Origin: Bacteroides sp. CAG:1076
GTDB lineage: Bacteria; Bacteroidota; Bacteroidia; Bacteroidales; Bacteroidaceae
Direction: 5' to 3'
DNA length: 25,212 nucleotides
NCBI GenBank assembly: GCA_000436795.1
Contig: HF993173.1
Location: 1-25,212, forward strand
This document shows, piece after piece, positions 7,515 through 14,734 of this stretch. Within the stretch, counting starts at the first letter, position 1; the number at the start of each line of letters is the position of its first letter. A program made the position numbers and the translations under genes. The notes below the pieces were generated by a model. The model was not told where the DNA came from. It saw nothing but the letters and a program-made list of their open reading frames with translations, and did no database searches.

Positions 7515-9719
7515 ATGAAAACACTAAGACATTTTTCAAGGTTTGCTTTAGGAGCTTTGCTGGCTTCTGCTTGTCTGCATGCCGAGGCACAGATTGATTT
7601 AGTGAAAGGTGGGAAAACTAAATCAGTCATCGTTTTGCAGCAAGATTCCAGAGAGAATCGTACGGCTGCAAATATTTTGCGCTTGTTTGTTGGACGTATT
7701 TCGGGTGCGGATATTCCCATTGTAACGGATAAGGTCGTGAAGAAAGGCGATATACTTATCGGAGCCGAAGCACCAGACGGAGTAAAGGAGGATGGGTATG
7801 CTTTATCGACCTCCGGGGGAATCCTGAAAATTTCGGGTGAAGCAAATGGAGTAGTTTATGGTGCGGTATCTTTGCTTGAAGATTATTTGGGAGTAGATTA
7901 TTGGGGGGAAAACGAATACTCACTGAAGAAATCGGATAATATATCTTTGCCGTTGATTGAAAAAGTTGATAATCCTGCATTCCGTTATCGGCAAACGCAG
8001 TGCTATGCAACCAAGAACGATTCCATCTATAAGTGGTGGAACCGGCTGGAAGAACCTCAGGAAGAATTTGCTGCCGGATACTGGGTACACACGTTCGATA
8101 AATTGCTTCCGGCAGAAGTCTATGGAGAAAAGCATCCTGAATATTATGCATATTTCAATGGGAAGAGAAATCCGGGCAAGGCAAGTCAGTGGTGTCTGAG
8201 CAATCCGGAAGTCTTCGAAATCGTATCGCAGCGTATTGATTCTATTTTCAAGGCAAATCCTGATAAAAAACTGATTTGTGTAAGTCAGAATGATGGTAAC
8301 TATACGAATTGTACGTGTGAAAACTGTCGGAAAATAGATGAGGAAGAAGGGGCTTTGTCGGGTTCTGTCATTCATTTTCTGAATAAGCTGGCCACACGTT
8401 TTCCCGATAAGGAATTTGCAACACTTGCTTATTTGTATACCATGAATCCTCCCAAGCATGTCAAGCCTTTGCCCAATGTGACGGTAATGCTGTGTGATAT
8501 TGATTGTGACCGTGAAGTTTCATTGACGGAAAATGCCAGTGGACGCCAGTTTATGAAGGCACTCGATGGCTGGTCGAAGATTTCAGACAATCTTTTTGTG
8601 TGGGATTACGGAATAAACTTCGATAATTACTTATCTCCATTCCCTAATTTTCACATCTTGCAAGATAATATACGTACTTTCCGCGACCATCATGTGAAAA
8701 TGCACTTTTCTCAGATTGCAGGTAGCTGGTGCGGTGATTTTGCGGAATTGAGAGCTTACCTTGTAGCCAAGTTAATGTGGAATCCCGATGCCGATGTAGA
8801 CAAGTTGATGAAGCATTTCCTGAATGGATATTACGGTGCGGCTGGTGATTATTTGTATCGTTATATAAAGGTGATGGAGGGTGCTTTGCTGGGCAGCGGA
8901 CAGCGTCTGTGGATTTACGATTCTCCTGTTTCCCACAAGAACGGCATGTTGCGTCCGGCACTGATGAAGCGTTATCAGAAACTGTTTGATGAGGCCGAAG
9001 CTGCTGTTGGCAGTGATGCAGTCTTGTTGGAGCGGGTAAAGAGAGCACGTATGCCGTTGCTTTATTCCGAACTGGAACTGTTGCGTACGGAAACTGAAAA
9101 GGATTTGGCTACCGTAACGCAAAAACTGAATTATTTTGAACAGGAAGCCAAACGCATGGGCGATCCGATGTTGAACGAGCGTAACAATCATGCACTGGAT
9201 TATTGCAAGTTGTATCGTGAACGTTATTTGCCGAAAGAAAACGTCAATTTGGCAAAAGGTGCTAAAGTCATCTGGTTACAGCGTCCTCACGAGCGTTACG
9301 AGAAATTAGGTGAAACAGCATTAACCGACGGATTGTTTGGAGGTGCTGGGTTCGTAGAAAGCTGGATTGGCTGGGAAGGTACAGACGGATCTTTTGTACT
9401 CGACCTGGGTGAAGTGAAGGATGTAAGAAGCATTGAAACCGATTTTCTGCATCAGATTGGTGCATGGGTCCTTTTCCCATTGAGCGTATCGTATAGTTAT
9501 TCGGTAGATGGCGAAAATTATCAGTCATGGAAAACGATTGATATGCCTGAGGAACGTTCGGGAAAGGTACTTTTCAGAGGGGTGAAGGCTGAGTCGGATA
9601 CTCCTTTGCAGGCACGGTACCTGAAGGTTGAAATAACGGGGACAAAAGTCTGTCCTCATTGGCATTATGGGGTAGGTCATCCTTCGTGGTTCTTCATCGA
9701 TGAAGTAACGGTGAAATAA
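7515..9719 (+). CDS. DUF4838 (GH163-like) glycosidase with C-terminal discoidin-like domain
   Basis: A 734-residue exported protein; the signal peptide ends near residue 25 (AEAQ), or possibly at Cys20 as a weak lipobox. Residues of about 28-130 resemble the alpha-glucuronidase-type N-terminal domain. The DUF4838 barrel covers about 155-430, with the hallmark SQNDG (257-261), a Cys cluster CTCENC (266-271), DEEEG (275-279) and GDFAELRAYLVAKLMW (407-422). Residues of about 590-734 look like an F5/8 type C (discoidin) beta sandwich. DUF4838 proteins include family GH163, whose characterised Bacteroides members are endo-beta-N-acetylglucosaminidases acting on complex N-glycans. I infer a similar activity; the acidic residues at 260 and 275-278 are candidate active-site positions. 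It lies behind a terminator, so it may be expressed less than the susC operon. Confidence 0.83.
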   Translation: MKTLRHFSRFALGALLASACLHAEAQIDLVKGGKTKSVIVLQQDSRENRTAANILRLFVGRISGADIPIVTDKVVKKGDILIGAEAPDGVKEDGYALSTSGGILKISGEANGVVYGAVSLLEDYLGVDYWGENEYSLKKSDNISLPLIEKVDNPAFRYRQTQCYATKNDSIYKWWNRLEEPQEEFAAGYWVHTFDKLLPAEVYGEKHPEYYAYFNGKRNPGKASQWCLSNPEVFEIVSQRIDSIFKANPDKKLICVSQNDGNYTNCTCENCRKIDEEEGALSGSVIHFLNKLATRFPDKEFATLAYLYTMNPPKHVKPLPNVTVMLCDIDCDREVSLTENASGRQFMKALDGWSKISDNLFVWDYGINFDNYLSPFPNFHILQDNIRTFRDHHVKMHFSQIAGSWCGDFAELRAYLVAKLMWNPDADVDKLMKHFLNGYYGAAGDYLYRYIKVMEGALLGSGQRLWIYDSPVSHKNGMLRPALMKRYQKLFDEAEAAVGSDAVLLERVKRARMPLLYSELELLRTETEKDLATVTQKLNYFEQEAKRMGDPMLNERNNHALDYCKLYRERYLPKENVNLAKGAKVIWLQRPHERYEKLGETALTDGLFGGAGFVESWIGWEGTDGSFVLDLGEVKDVRSIETDFLHQIGAWVLFPLSVSYSYSVDGENYQSWKTIDMPEERSGKVLFRGVKAESDTPLQARYLKVEITGTKVCPHWHYGVGHPSWFFIDEVTVK

Positions 9720-9753
9720 GGCTTTTAAACATATTATTTCCTGTTTTTTGATA

Positions 9754-9808
9754 GACTGAGTTCCTGAATGCAAGTATATGCTAAAGTCGGGAACTCAGTC
9801 TTTTCTTT
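9754..9808 (+). terminator. Intrinsic terminator after the DUF4838 gene
   Basis: GACTGAGTTCC (9754-9764) and GGAACTCAGTC (9790-9800) form a perfect 11-bp stem, followed by TTTTCTTT at 9801-9808. It lies 34 bp after the stop codon and closes the polysaccharide utilization locus. Confidence 0.9.
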
Positions 9809-9887
9809 GGAAAATTGTAAAACACTGTTATGGATTGCATATCTTTTCTTAATTTATGTTGTAAAACACACTTTTCTATGCCATTTA

Positions 9888-9919
9888 TTTGCTAATAACG
9901 AGATACTCCGTATCTTTGC
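9888..9919 (+). promoter_or_regulatory. Consensus Bacteroidota promoter of small RNA copy 1
   Basis: A TTTG -33 box at 9888-9891 is followed by exactly 19 bp and then TATCTTTGC (9911-9919), a full match to TAnnTTTGC. The second copy of the element has identical spacing. Transcription should begin around 9925. Confidence 0.85.
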
Positions 9920-9989
9920 AATGTGTTTTTCATAGTATTAGATTTAAGGTTAACAAAGGTTGGAGTACAGCGGTACTCCTTTTTTTATG
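9907..9989 (+). repeat. 83-bp duplicated element, copy 1
   Basis: This segment matches 15826-15908 in the same orientation at 82 of 83 positions; the one difference is A at 9921 against C at 15840. It covers the -7 element, the whole RNA body and the terminator. Identity falls off sharply after ATG at 9987-9989. Confidence 0.95.
9925..9986 (+). ncRNA. Candidate small RNA, copy 1 (about 60 nt)
   Basis: A short unit follows the consensus promoter: an AU-rich 5' part, then two AAGGTT sequences 10 nt apart (9946-9951 and 9956-9961). A perfect 7-bp terminator stem comes next (GGAGTAC 9962-9968, loop AGCG, GTACTCC 9973-9979), with seven T at 9980-9986. No plausible small protein is encoded; the reading frame shared with the second copy lacks codon-like change. 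In architecture (Bacteroidota promoter, structured body, terminator) it resembles the conserved Bacteroidales-1 RNA class, but I cannot confirm membership. The function is unknown. Confidence 0.75.
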
Positions 9990-10020
9990 TCCATACGTGA
10001 AGGAACCGTTCATTATACCC

Positions 10021-10055
10021 AAAAAGCTACCCCAAATATTTCTTGAGATAGCTTT
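10021..10055 (-). terminator. Intrinsic terminator of the radical SAM gene
   Basis: Read on the - strand, AAAGCTATCTCAA pairs with TTGGGGTAGCTTT (13 bp including two G-U pairs, loop of 7 nt), and the T-run continues to 10021. It lies 25 bp after the stop codon at 10081. The G-U pairs work only in RNA of this strand, which supports its orientation. Confidence 0.78.
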
Positions 10056-10080
10056 CTTCGAATACAATCATATTTTCTTT

Positions 10081-10860
10081 TCAATAAGATGCCGTAGCAT
10101 TCAATCCTGCTTTTTTCAGTAATGCTACAATACGGTCCAGCTCTTCGTGTGTAGCTTTTTGCAGGAAATGGTCGGGAGTTTCACGATCTATTGTATAAAT
10201 CATGACTTGACGGGGAGCAATCTGCTTTACAGTTTCGAGCCATGGCAGTACAAAACGGTCGGAAGTATTGTCTATATCCAAACCTTCGTCGGTCCTACCT
10301 TTCATAAACATGGTCTGAATAATCAAATTACCCTTAAAGGCTTTCATTCCTTCGATTATCTTGTTTACATCGTAAGTTCCCGTAGGACGATCTACCCGTT
10401 GAATATACTCCGCATCCACCGTATCGAGCTTTAATATGTTATTATCGATCTTATTCAATGCTTCGAAAACCTTTTCCTTGTGAATAAACGTAGAATTACT
10501 CAACACACTGACTTTTGCATTCGGGAAATACTTATCACGCAATGCCAAAGTATCTTCTATAATTTCCGGGAAATGAGGGTGAGCAGTAGGTTCTCCATTA
10601 CCTGCGAACGTCAGAACATCAGGAACAGGACCATTGGCTTGCATATCAATCAAACGCTTTTCCAAGGCTTCACGTACTTCTTCACGAGTCGGAAGTTTCT
10701 GTTTCGGCCGATGATCTTTATTATATCCGCATTCACAATAAATACAATCGAATGTGCAAAACTTACCATCGGCAGGAAGTAAGTTTATTCCCAGCGAAAC
10801 GCCTAAACGCCGGCTATGCACGGGACCAAATATAGGAGAAGGATAAATAACTGTTGACAT
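10081..10860 (-). CDS. Radical SAM protein (COG0731-like Fe-S oxidoreductase)
   Basis: With the start at 10860 the protein has 259 residues. The cluster motif CTFDCIYC places Cys35, Cys39 and Cys42 in the radical SAM pattern CxxxCxxC, to bind a [4Fe-4S] cluster and S-adenosylmethionine. A GNGEPTAHPHFPEI segment follows at about 105-118, typical of the SAM-contacting GGEPT region. The N-terminal GPVHSRRLG (12-20) fits the conserved COG0731 family. The substrate is unknown. An in-frame ATG at 10899 was rejected because a TAnnTTTG promoter element (10887-10894) overlaps that extension. The gene lies 49 bp after the stop of the outer-membrane protein gene, so part of its mRNA may come from read-through. 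Confidence 0.86.
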   Translation of the reverse strand: MSTVIYPSPIFGPVHSRRLGVSLGINLLPADGKFCTFDCIYCECGYNKDHRPKQKLPTREEVREALEKRLIDMQANGPVPDVLTFAGNGEPTAHPHFPEIIEDTLALRDKYFPNAKVSVLSNSTFIHKEKVFEALNKIDNNILKLDTVDAEYIQRVDRPTGTYDVNKIIEGMKAFKGNLIIQTMFMKGRTDEGLDIDNTSDRFVLPWLETVKQIAPRQVMIYTIDRETPDHFLQKATHEELDRIVALLKKAGLNATASY

Positions 10861-10886
10861 AGGTCGTATTAGTTTTAGTTTACGGA

Positions 10887-10894
10887 CAAAAGTA
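10887..10894 (-). promoter_or_regulatory. Candidate -7 element for the radical SAM gene
   Basis: The - strand reads TACTTTTG, a match to TAnnTTTG, placed about 27 bp before the ATG at 10860. The -33 box is not clear and would overlap the 3' end of the upstream gene. It supports 10860 as the start. Confidence 0.45.
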
Positions 10895-10909
10895 CACATT
10901 ATATTCTTA

Positions 10910-12967
10910 TTACCACTTTACTTTCAGTTGTAATTGTATATCCGACTTACGGTTTCCTTGTATTTCCTCTGTTCCCGAACTGATCCGGTCACGGTCTTTA
11001 TAGTAAGTCAATCCCCATTTTCCCTGAATTATTAACCGGTTCTTATAATTATACTTTAAATTGACTGCCCAACGGCTGCCTCTTCCATAAAAAGAAAACA
11101 TAGAAAAGGCATACAGCAAGCCCGGTTCATACATATAAATGCGTGAGTCATAATTCTGTGTATGAAACCAAGCTCCACTACATAAAATCTGTACCGGTAC
11201 AAAAGATAAACTGGTACCCAGTGTTCCGTTAATAAAACCTCCGCTCGAAGATGATCCGGATTTATAAGCAGTATGCACATATTCGGTTGCAGTTTTCAAC
11301 CAGAATTTATCACAGGGTTTATACGATAGTTGATAATGCAGACGCTGACGGATATAAGGCAATATATATTTTTTCTCATCGGCTGAAGTGTAGTTTTTCG
11401 CTTTATTCTTATAGCTATACTTTATCAACATAGTCAGTGAATTAATAGGTGAATAACTCAACTGACACAAACCATCAAAACCGGATGTATGATCTTTATC
11501 AACCTGATATCTTCGATAAAAGAAATGGAAGAAGTCACCATAACATGCAATCTTCAATTTACTGAAAAAGCTGGATTCCAGTCCTATATAAATACCCGTT
11601 TCATTCTGTAATTTAGAATTTTCGCCAAAAGCATCTGCATAAATAGCCTGATAACGTTTATCATAGTATCGGTTAATAAGTAAGAAACTTGTATGAACAG
11701 CCGGTGAATAACTTAGCATATTCAGTGTAGCAACTCTACCAGATTTATCGAAGGCCGTTTCCCCTGATAAAATAAACTTATGGAAAAAGAACTTATAACT
11801 TCCTCCTACATTGAAAAAATATTTTCCACGAGGATAATACAAATTGTAGGGACGAAAATCAGGATTCAACACTTTGTTGAAAACAGTATAAACACCTGTT
11901 AAACCAAATTCAAATTGTTTTCCATTATATATTAAATTACTACCAACCAAATGATTATTTATAGTATTCTTCTTTTCAATATCTTTTTTCAACCGATGAT
12001 ATCCATCCGTTTTCAACGACTTTATAAACATATCTTCTATACGTGCATCCCGCTTACGAAATGAATAAAAAGCAGACAATGTCCAACGTTTCTTTAGATT
12101 ATATGTAGCAGCTATCCCCTGTAAATAATTGCTTTCATCTGTCGAAGTATATTTGGTTATTCCTCTTCCCATACGGTTCATACTTCCTAATGAGCCCGAC
12201 TTTCCCAAATTAAATCCTCCCGTATTGATAACCAGTCCATATCCGAAACTTACCCGATAATTACCTATTGCAAATGCCTTCAACTTCTTTATATTTTGTA
12301 GAAAGAAATAAGCAGAATAAAAATCGTACCCTTTTTTATTGTATCTGCAGAAAAAGGGCTCTCCGGCATCTTTCTCAGCTGTAAATCCCATATACAACTG
12401 ATTTCGAAACTGAAACCGATAACGCAGATTATGGTAGAGCGGATCTCCATAATACTTGCGGTTGGGATATTTTTCCAAAAGCTTTTCATTATAATCTGCA
12501 TACCCCGATTTCATATACAAAGGAATATCCACACGTGTTAACAACTCCTGTTTATTATATTTCAAGACATCTTTCCACCAGAACTTATCTTTCTCTTTTT
12601 CAGCCTCTCCAATATAAATAAAATCTTCCAGAAATTTCCTGGTCTGCCAGTCCATACCTTCTATTCCCAACAACTCCTTCTTACTTACCATCGGACCATA
12701 TTTATATATATAATACAAGATATTTTCTATCATCTGATCCGACAGAAAGGGCAACTGCTCCAGTTGTTCTTTGGTAACCGTATTGATATTAAAAGGATGC
12801 TCTGCCAGTTCACTGAGAAACTCATATTGCTCTTGCCAGTTGCTTATATCCTCAGTTTCGGAAATATCCTCCTTCCACTCAACCCAATTCGATTGAGCTT
12901 GTAAGTCAGTAACTATATAACTAACTAATACACAAACAATAAACGTTCTTATTAACATTCTATTCAC
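10910..12967 (-). CDS. Helix-hairpin-helix domain outer-membrane beta-barrel protein
   Basis: A 685-residue exported protein: signal peptide to about residue 25 (DLQAQ). Residues of about 55-118 form a helix-hairpin-helix pair (INTVTKEQLEQLPFLSDQMI, then SKKELLGIEGMDWQ) of the kind seen in ComEA-like DNA-binding domains. The remaining 560 residues are rich in aromatic and alternating segments with many Tyr/Phe/Arg turns, and end in LKVKW, as expected for an outer-membrane barrel with a C-terminal aromatic residue. The combination is common in Bacteroidota genomes and is annotated only as helix-hairpin-helix domain protein; a role in DNA handling at the envelope is speculative. A second in-frame ATG at 12958 is an alternative start. 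It is divergent from the DUF4294 gene. Confidence 0.82.
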   Translation of the reverse strand: MNRMLIRTFIVCVLVSYIVTDLQAQSNWVEWKEDISETEDISNWQEQYEFLSELAEHPFNINTVTKEQLEQLPFLSDQMIENILYYIYKYGPMVSKKELLGIEGMDWQTRKFLEDFIYIGEAEKEKDKFWWKDVLKYNKQELLTRVDIPLYMKSGYADYNEKLLEKYPNRKYYGDPLYHNLRYRFQFRNQLYMGFTAEKDAGEPFFCRYNKKGYDFYSAYFFLQNIKKLKAFAIGNYRVSFGYGLVINTGGFNLGKSGSLGSMNRMGRGITKYTSTDESNYLQGIAATYNLKKRWTLSAFYSFRKRDARIEDMFIKSLKTDGYHRLKKDIEKKNTINNHLVGSNLIYNGKQFEFGLTGVYTVFNKVLNPDFRPYNLYYPRGKYFFNVGGSYKFFFHKFILSGETAFDKSGRVATLNMLSYSPAVHTSFLLINRYYDKRYQAIYADAFGENSKLQNETGIYIGLESSFFSKLKIACYGDFFHFFYRRYQVDKDHTSGFDGLCQLSYSPINSLTMLIKYSYKNKAKNYTSADEKKYILPYIRQRLHYQLSYKPCDKFWLKTATEYVHTAYKSGSSSSGGFINGTLGTSLSFVPVQILCSGAWFHTQNYDSRIYMYEPGLLYAFSMFSFYGRGSRWAVNLKYNYKNRLIIQGKWGLTYYKDRDRISSGTEEIQGNRKSDIQLQLKVKW

Positions 12968-13031
12968 AGCTTTTCAACGCCTTGTATAAGTTAAAAATTC
13001 GTATTATCAGACACAGCTTCATTATTATGCG

Positions 13032-13040
13032 TATTTTTGC
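13032..13040 (+). promoter_or_regulatory. TAnnTTTGC element immediately before the DUF4294 start
   Basis: TATTTTTGC matches the Bacteroidota -7 consensus and ends 4 bp before the preferred ATG at 13045. No TTTG lies at the expected -33 position. If real, the mRNA would have almost no leader. Confidence 0.35.
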
Positions 13041-13044
13041 GAGC

Positions 13045-13647
13045 ATGAAAAATAGTGTATACATATTACTATTTCTGCTGATAGCTTTTGCACTGAAAGC
13101 CAACGCACAAAAGCATTCTCCATCGGACACTAAGGGATATATGGTTCCTGTTTGTGTATATGAAGGAGATACTATACCTTGTATAACGCTAAAAAATATA
13201 TATGTATACCCTCGATTGAGGTTTAAAAACAAAAAACAAGAAAGATATTACTATAAACTGGTAAGAGATGTAAAAAAGACACTTCCACTGGCGAAGGAAA
13301 TAAACAGGGCAGTTATCGAAACATATGAATATCTACAGACTCTTCCTAATGAGAAAGCACGCACACGCCATATAAAGATGGTAGAAAAAGGTCTGAAGGA
13401 ACAATATACGCCTCGAATGAAAAAACTTACTTTCTCACAAGGGAAATTACTGATTAAGCTAGTAAACAGGGAATGTAACCAGTCGTCTTACCAACTGGTA
13501 AAAGCATTCATGGGTCCGTTTAAGGCAGGATTTTATCAGACATTCGCAGCTCTGTTTGGAGCAAGCTTGAAAAAAGAATATCATCCTGATGATGAAGATA
13601 AGATGATAGAAAGAGTTGTTACCCTTGTAGAAAACGGACAGTTATAA
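13045..13647 (+). CDS. DUF4294 domain protein, exported
   Basis: From the ATG at 13045 this gives 200 residues with a clean signal peptide (MKNSVYILLFLLIAFALKANAQ). The DUF4294 body includes PVCVYEGDTIPCITLKNIYVYP (about 35-56), then a charged helical stretch (RYYYKLVRDVKKTLPLAKEIN) and a conserved RECNQSSYQLVKAF region near 155-170. Family members are widespread in Bacteroidota, and their function is unknown. In-frame starts upstream at 12982 and 13027 would put a charged extension before the signal peptide and were not preferred. It converges on the TrmH-type gene. Confidence 0.82.
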   Translation: MKNSVYILLFLLIAFALKANAQKHSPSDTKGYMVPVCVYEGDTIPCITLKNIYVYPRLRFKNKKQERYYYKLVRDVKKTLPLAKEINRAVIETYEYLQTLPNEKARTRHIKMVEKGLKEQYTPRMKKLTFSQGKLLIKLVNRECNQSSYQLVKAFMGPFKAGFYQTFAALFGASLKKEYHPDDEDKMIERVVTLVENGQL

Positions 13648-13702
13648 CAATAGTGATAATCAATAAATTAACAAGTTATCAATAAGGTTATCAACAAAGA
13701 AT

Positions 13703-13738
13703 AATACCTTATTCCTTCAATGGCAGGAACAAGGTATT
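13703..13738. terminator. Shared hairpin between convergent genes
   Basis: AATACCTT (13703-13710) pairs with AAGGTATT (13731-13738), with an inner TTCC/GGAA stem. It lies between the stop of the DUF4294 gene and the stop of the TrmH-type gene. T-runs are weak on both sides, so it may stop transcription from either direction only partly. Confidence 0.6.
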
Positions 13739-13746
13739 ACTTATAC

Positions 13747-14286
13747 TTATTTCATCATTTTATTGGCAAATTCCCACAGAACAATACCTGCAGTTACCGA
13801 AACATTCAACGAATGTTTGGTACCATATTGAGGGATTTCAATGCAACCGTCACACATATTCACAACTTCCTGCTGTACTCCTTTTACTTCGTTTCCCATC
13901 ACAATAGCATATTTTTTATCTGCTTCCAAAACTAATTTATCAAGCATTGTACTGCCTTCGCACTGTTCAATAGCCAGTACAGTATATCCATTTGCATGAA
14001 GTTCATCTACAGCATCTTGTGTACGCTTGCAATATTTCCAGTCGACAGTATACTCAGCTCCCAGAGCAGTCTTATGCATTTCTGGATGAGGAGGTGTAGC
14101 TGTAATGCCACATAAATAAATACAATTAACCAGAAAAGCATCCGAAGTACGAAAAACCGCCCCTATATTATGCAGACTACGTACTTCATCCAACACTACA
14201 ACCAGTGGAAGTTTTCTTGCTTCCTTAAATTCTTCCACCGACAGACGGTGCATTTCGGTTATTTTCAGTTTTCTTAATTCAGACAT
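13747..14286 (-). CDS. TrmH/SpoU-family RNA 2'-O-methyltransferase
   Basis: A 179-residue SPOUT-class methyltransferase with all three family motifs. Motif 1 is NIGAVFRTSDAF (40-51, with Asn40 and Arg46), motif 2 is IVMGNEVKGV (128-137), and motif 3 is IPQYGTKHSLNVSVTAGI (151-168). These build the knotted S-adenosylmethionine site and methylate a ribose 2'-OH in tRNA or rRNA. The length fits the short group without the N-terminal RNA-binding domain of rRNA enzymes such as RlmB. The exact target nucleotide cannot be told. It ends 100 bp from the convergent DUF4294 gene, and a TATCTTTG promoter element lies 23 bp upstream of the start. Confidence 0.9.
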   Translation of the reverse strand: MSELRKLKITEMHRLSVEEFKEARKLPLVVVLDEVRSLHNIGAVFRTSDAFLVNCIYLCGITATPPHPEMHKTALGAEYTVDWKYCKRTQDAVDELHANGYTVLAIEQCEGSTMLDKLVLEADKKYAIVMGNEVKGVQQEVVNMCDGCIEIPQYGTKHSLNVSVTAGIVLWEFANKMMK

Positions 14287-14308
14287 AATTCAATCTTTAT
14301 TCCGTTCA

Positions 14309-14316
14309 CAAAGATA
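14309..14316 (-). promoter_or_regulatory. Candidate -7 element for the TrmH-type gene
   Basis: The - strand reads TATCTTTG, matching TAnnTTTG, 23 bp before the start codon at 14286. The -33 box is unclear. Confidence 0.5.
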
Positions 14317-14523
14317 GGAAACTATATTTATAACCTTGTTGAAAACGGTGGAAAAGGTGTAAAAAACCAAATCAAAGAAAATGAAAAATAAATCTTGCAT
14401 TATCCGATAAAAACGTTATGGCTTCCAGAAAACCAACAATCCAAGAAACTTAACAGAAAGTTTCATCAGTAGTTTAAACATATTTTTTAGCTAAAAATCG
14501 GAAGTGAATAAAGGGAAAGTTTT

Positions 14524-14532
14524 TAACTTTGC
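14524..14532 (+). promoter_or_regulatory. Candidate -7 element for nadA
   Basis: TAACTTTGC matches TAnnTTTGC. It lies about 200 bp before the nadA ATG, and no TTTG is found at the -33 position. It is the only good match in this intergenic region on the + strand. Confidence 0.45.
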
Positions 14533-14734
14533 GACATATCAACAATTAGTTAATAGAAGCAGTAAAACATATAATATCAATACATAAGCTTGTTAATGGC
14601 TAACTAATATCTCCACTTCGGATATTTATAACCTAAAAAACAAGAAATCCGGTATTCTTTTTACCAACACTATTAACGGCCTATTATAACTATCATATAT
14701 TCTTTCAAAAAAGAAGAAAAAATATAATCTAATA

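Larger units (their letters stand above)
14287..14734. other. Intergenic region between divergent TrmH-type and nadA genes
   Basis: No gene is seen. The left end holds a -strand promoter element for the methyltransferase; 14524-14532 holds a + strand element for nadA. The 195 bases between that element and the nadA ATG would be an AU-rich leader. It contains a small AATATC/GATATT hairpin near 14608-14629 but no T-run and no known riboswitch that I recognise. Confidence 0.55.

Noticed and set aside
9889..10122. A 77-codon + strand frame over small RNA copy 1, sharing a peptide with a frame at 15748-15936
   Set aside because: The shared peptide results only from the 83-bp DNA repeat; the frames diverge on both sides and run through a promoter and terminator hairpin.
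13650..13700. Two GTTATCAA sequences, one reading TTATCAACA like a DnaA box
   Set aside because: Only near matches in AT-rich DNA between convergent genes; no cluster or replication gene suggests an origin.
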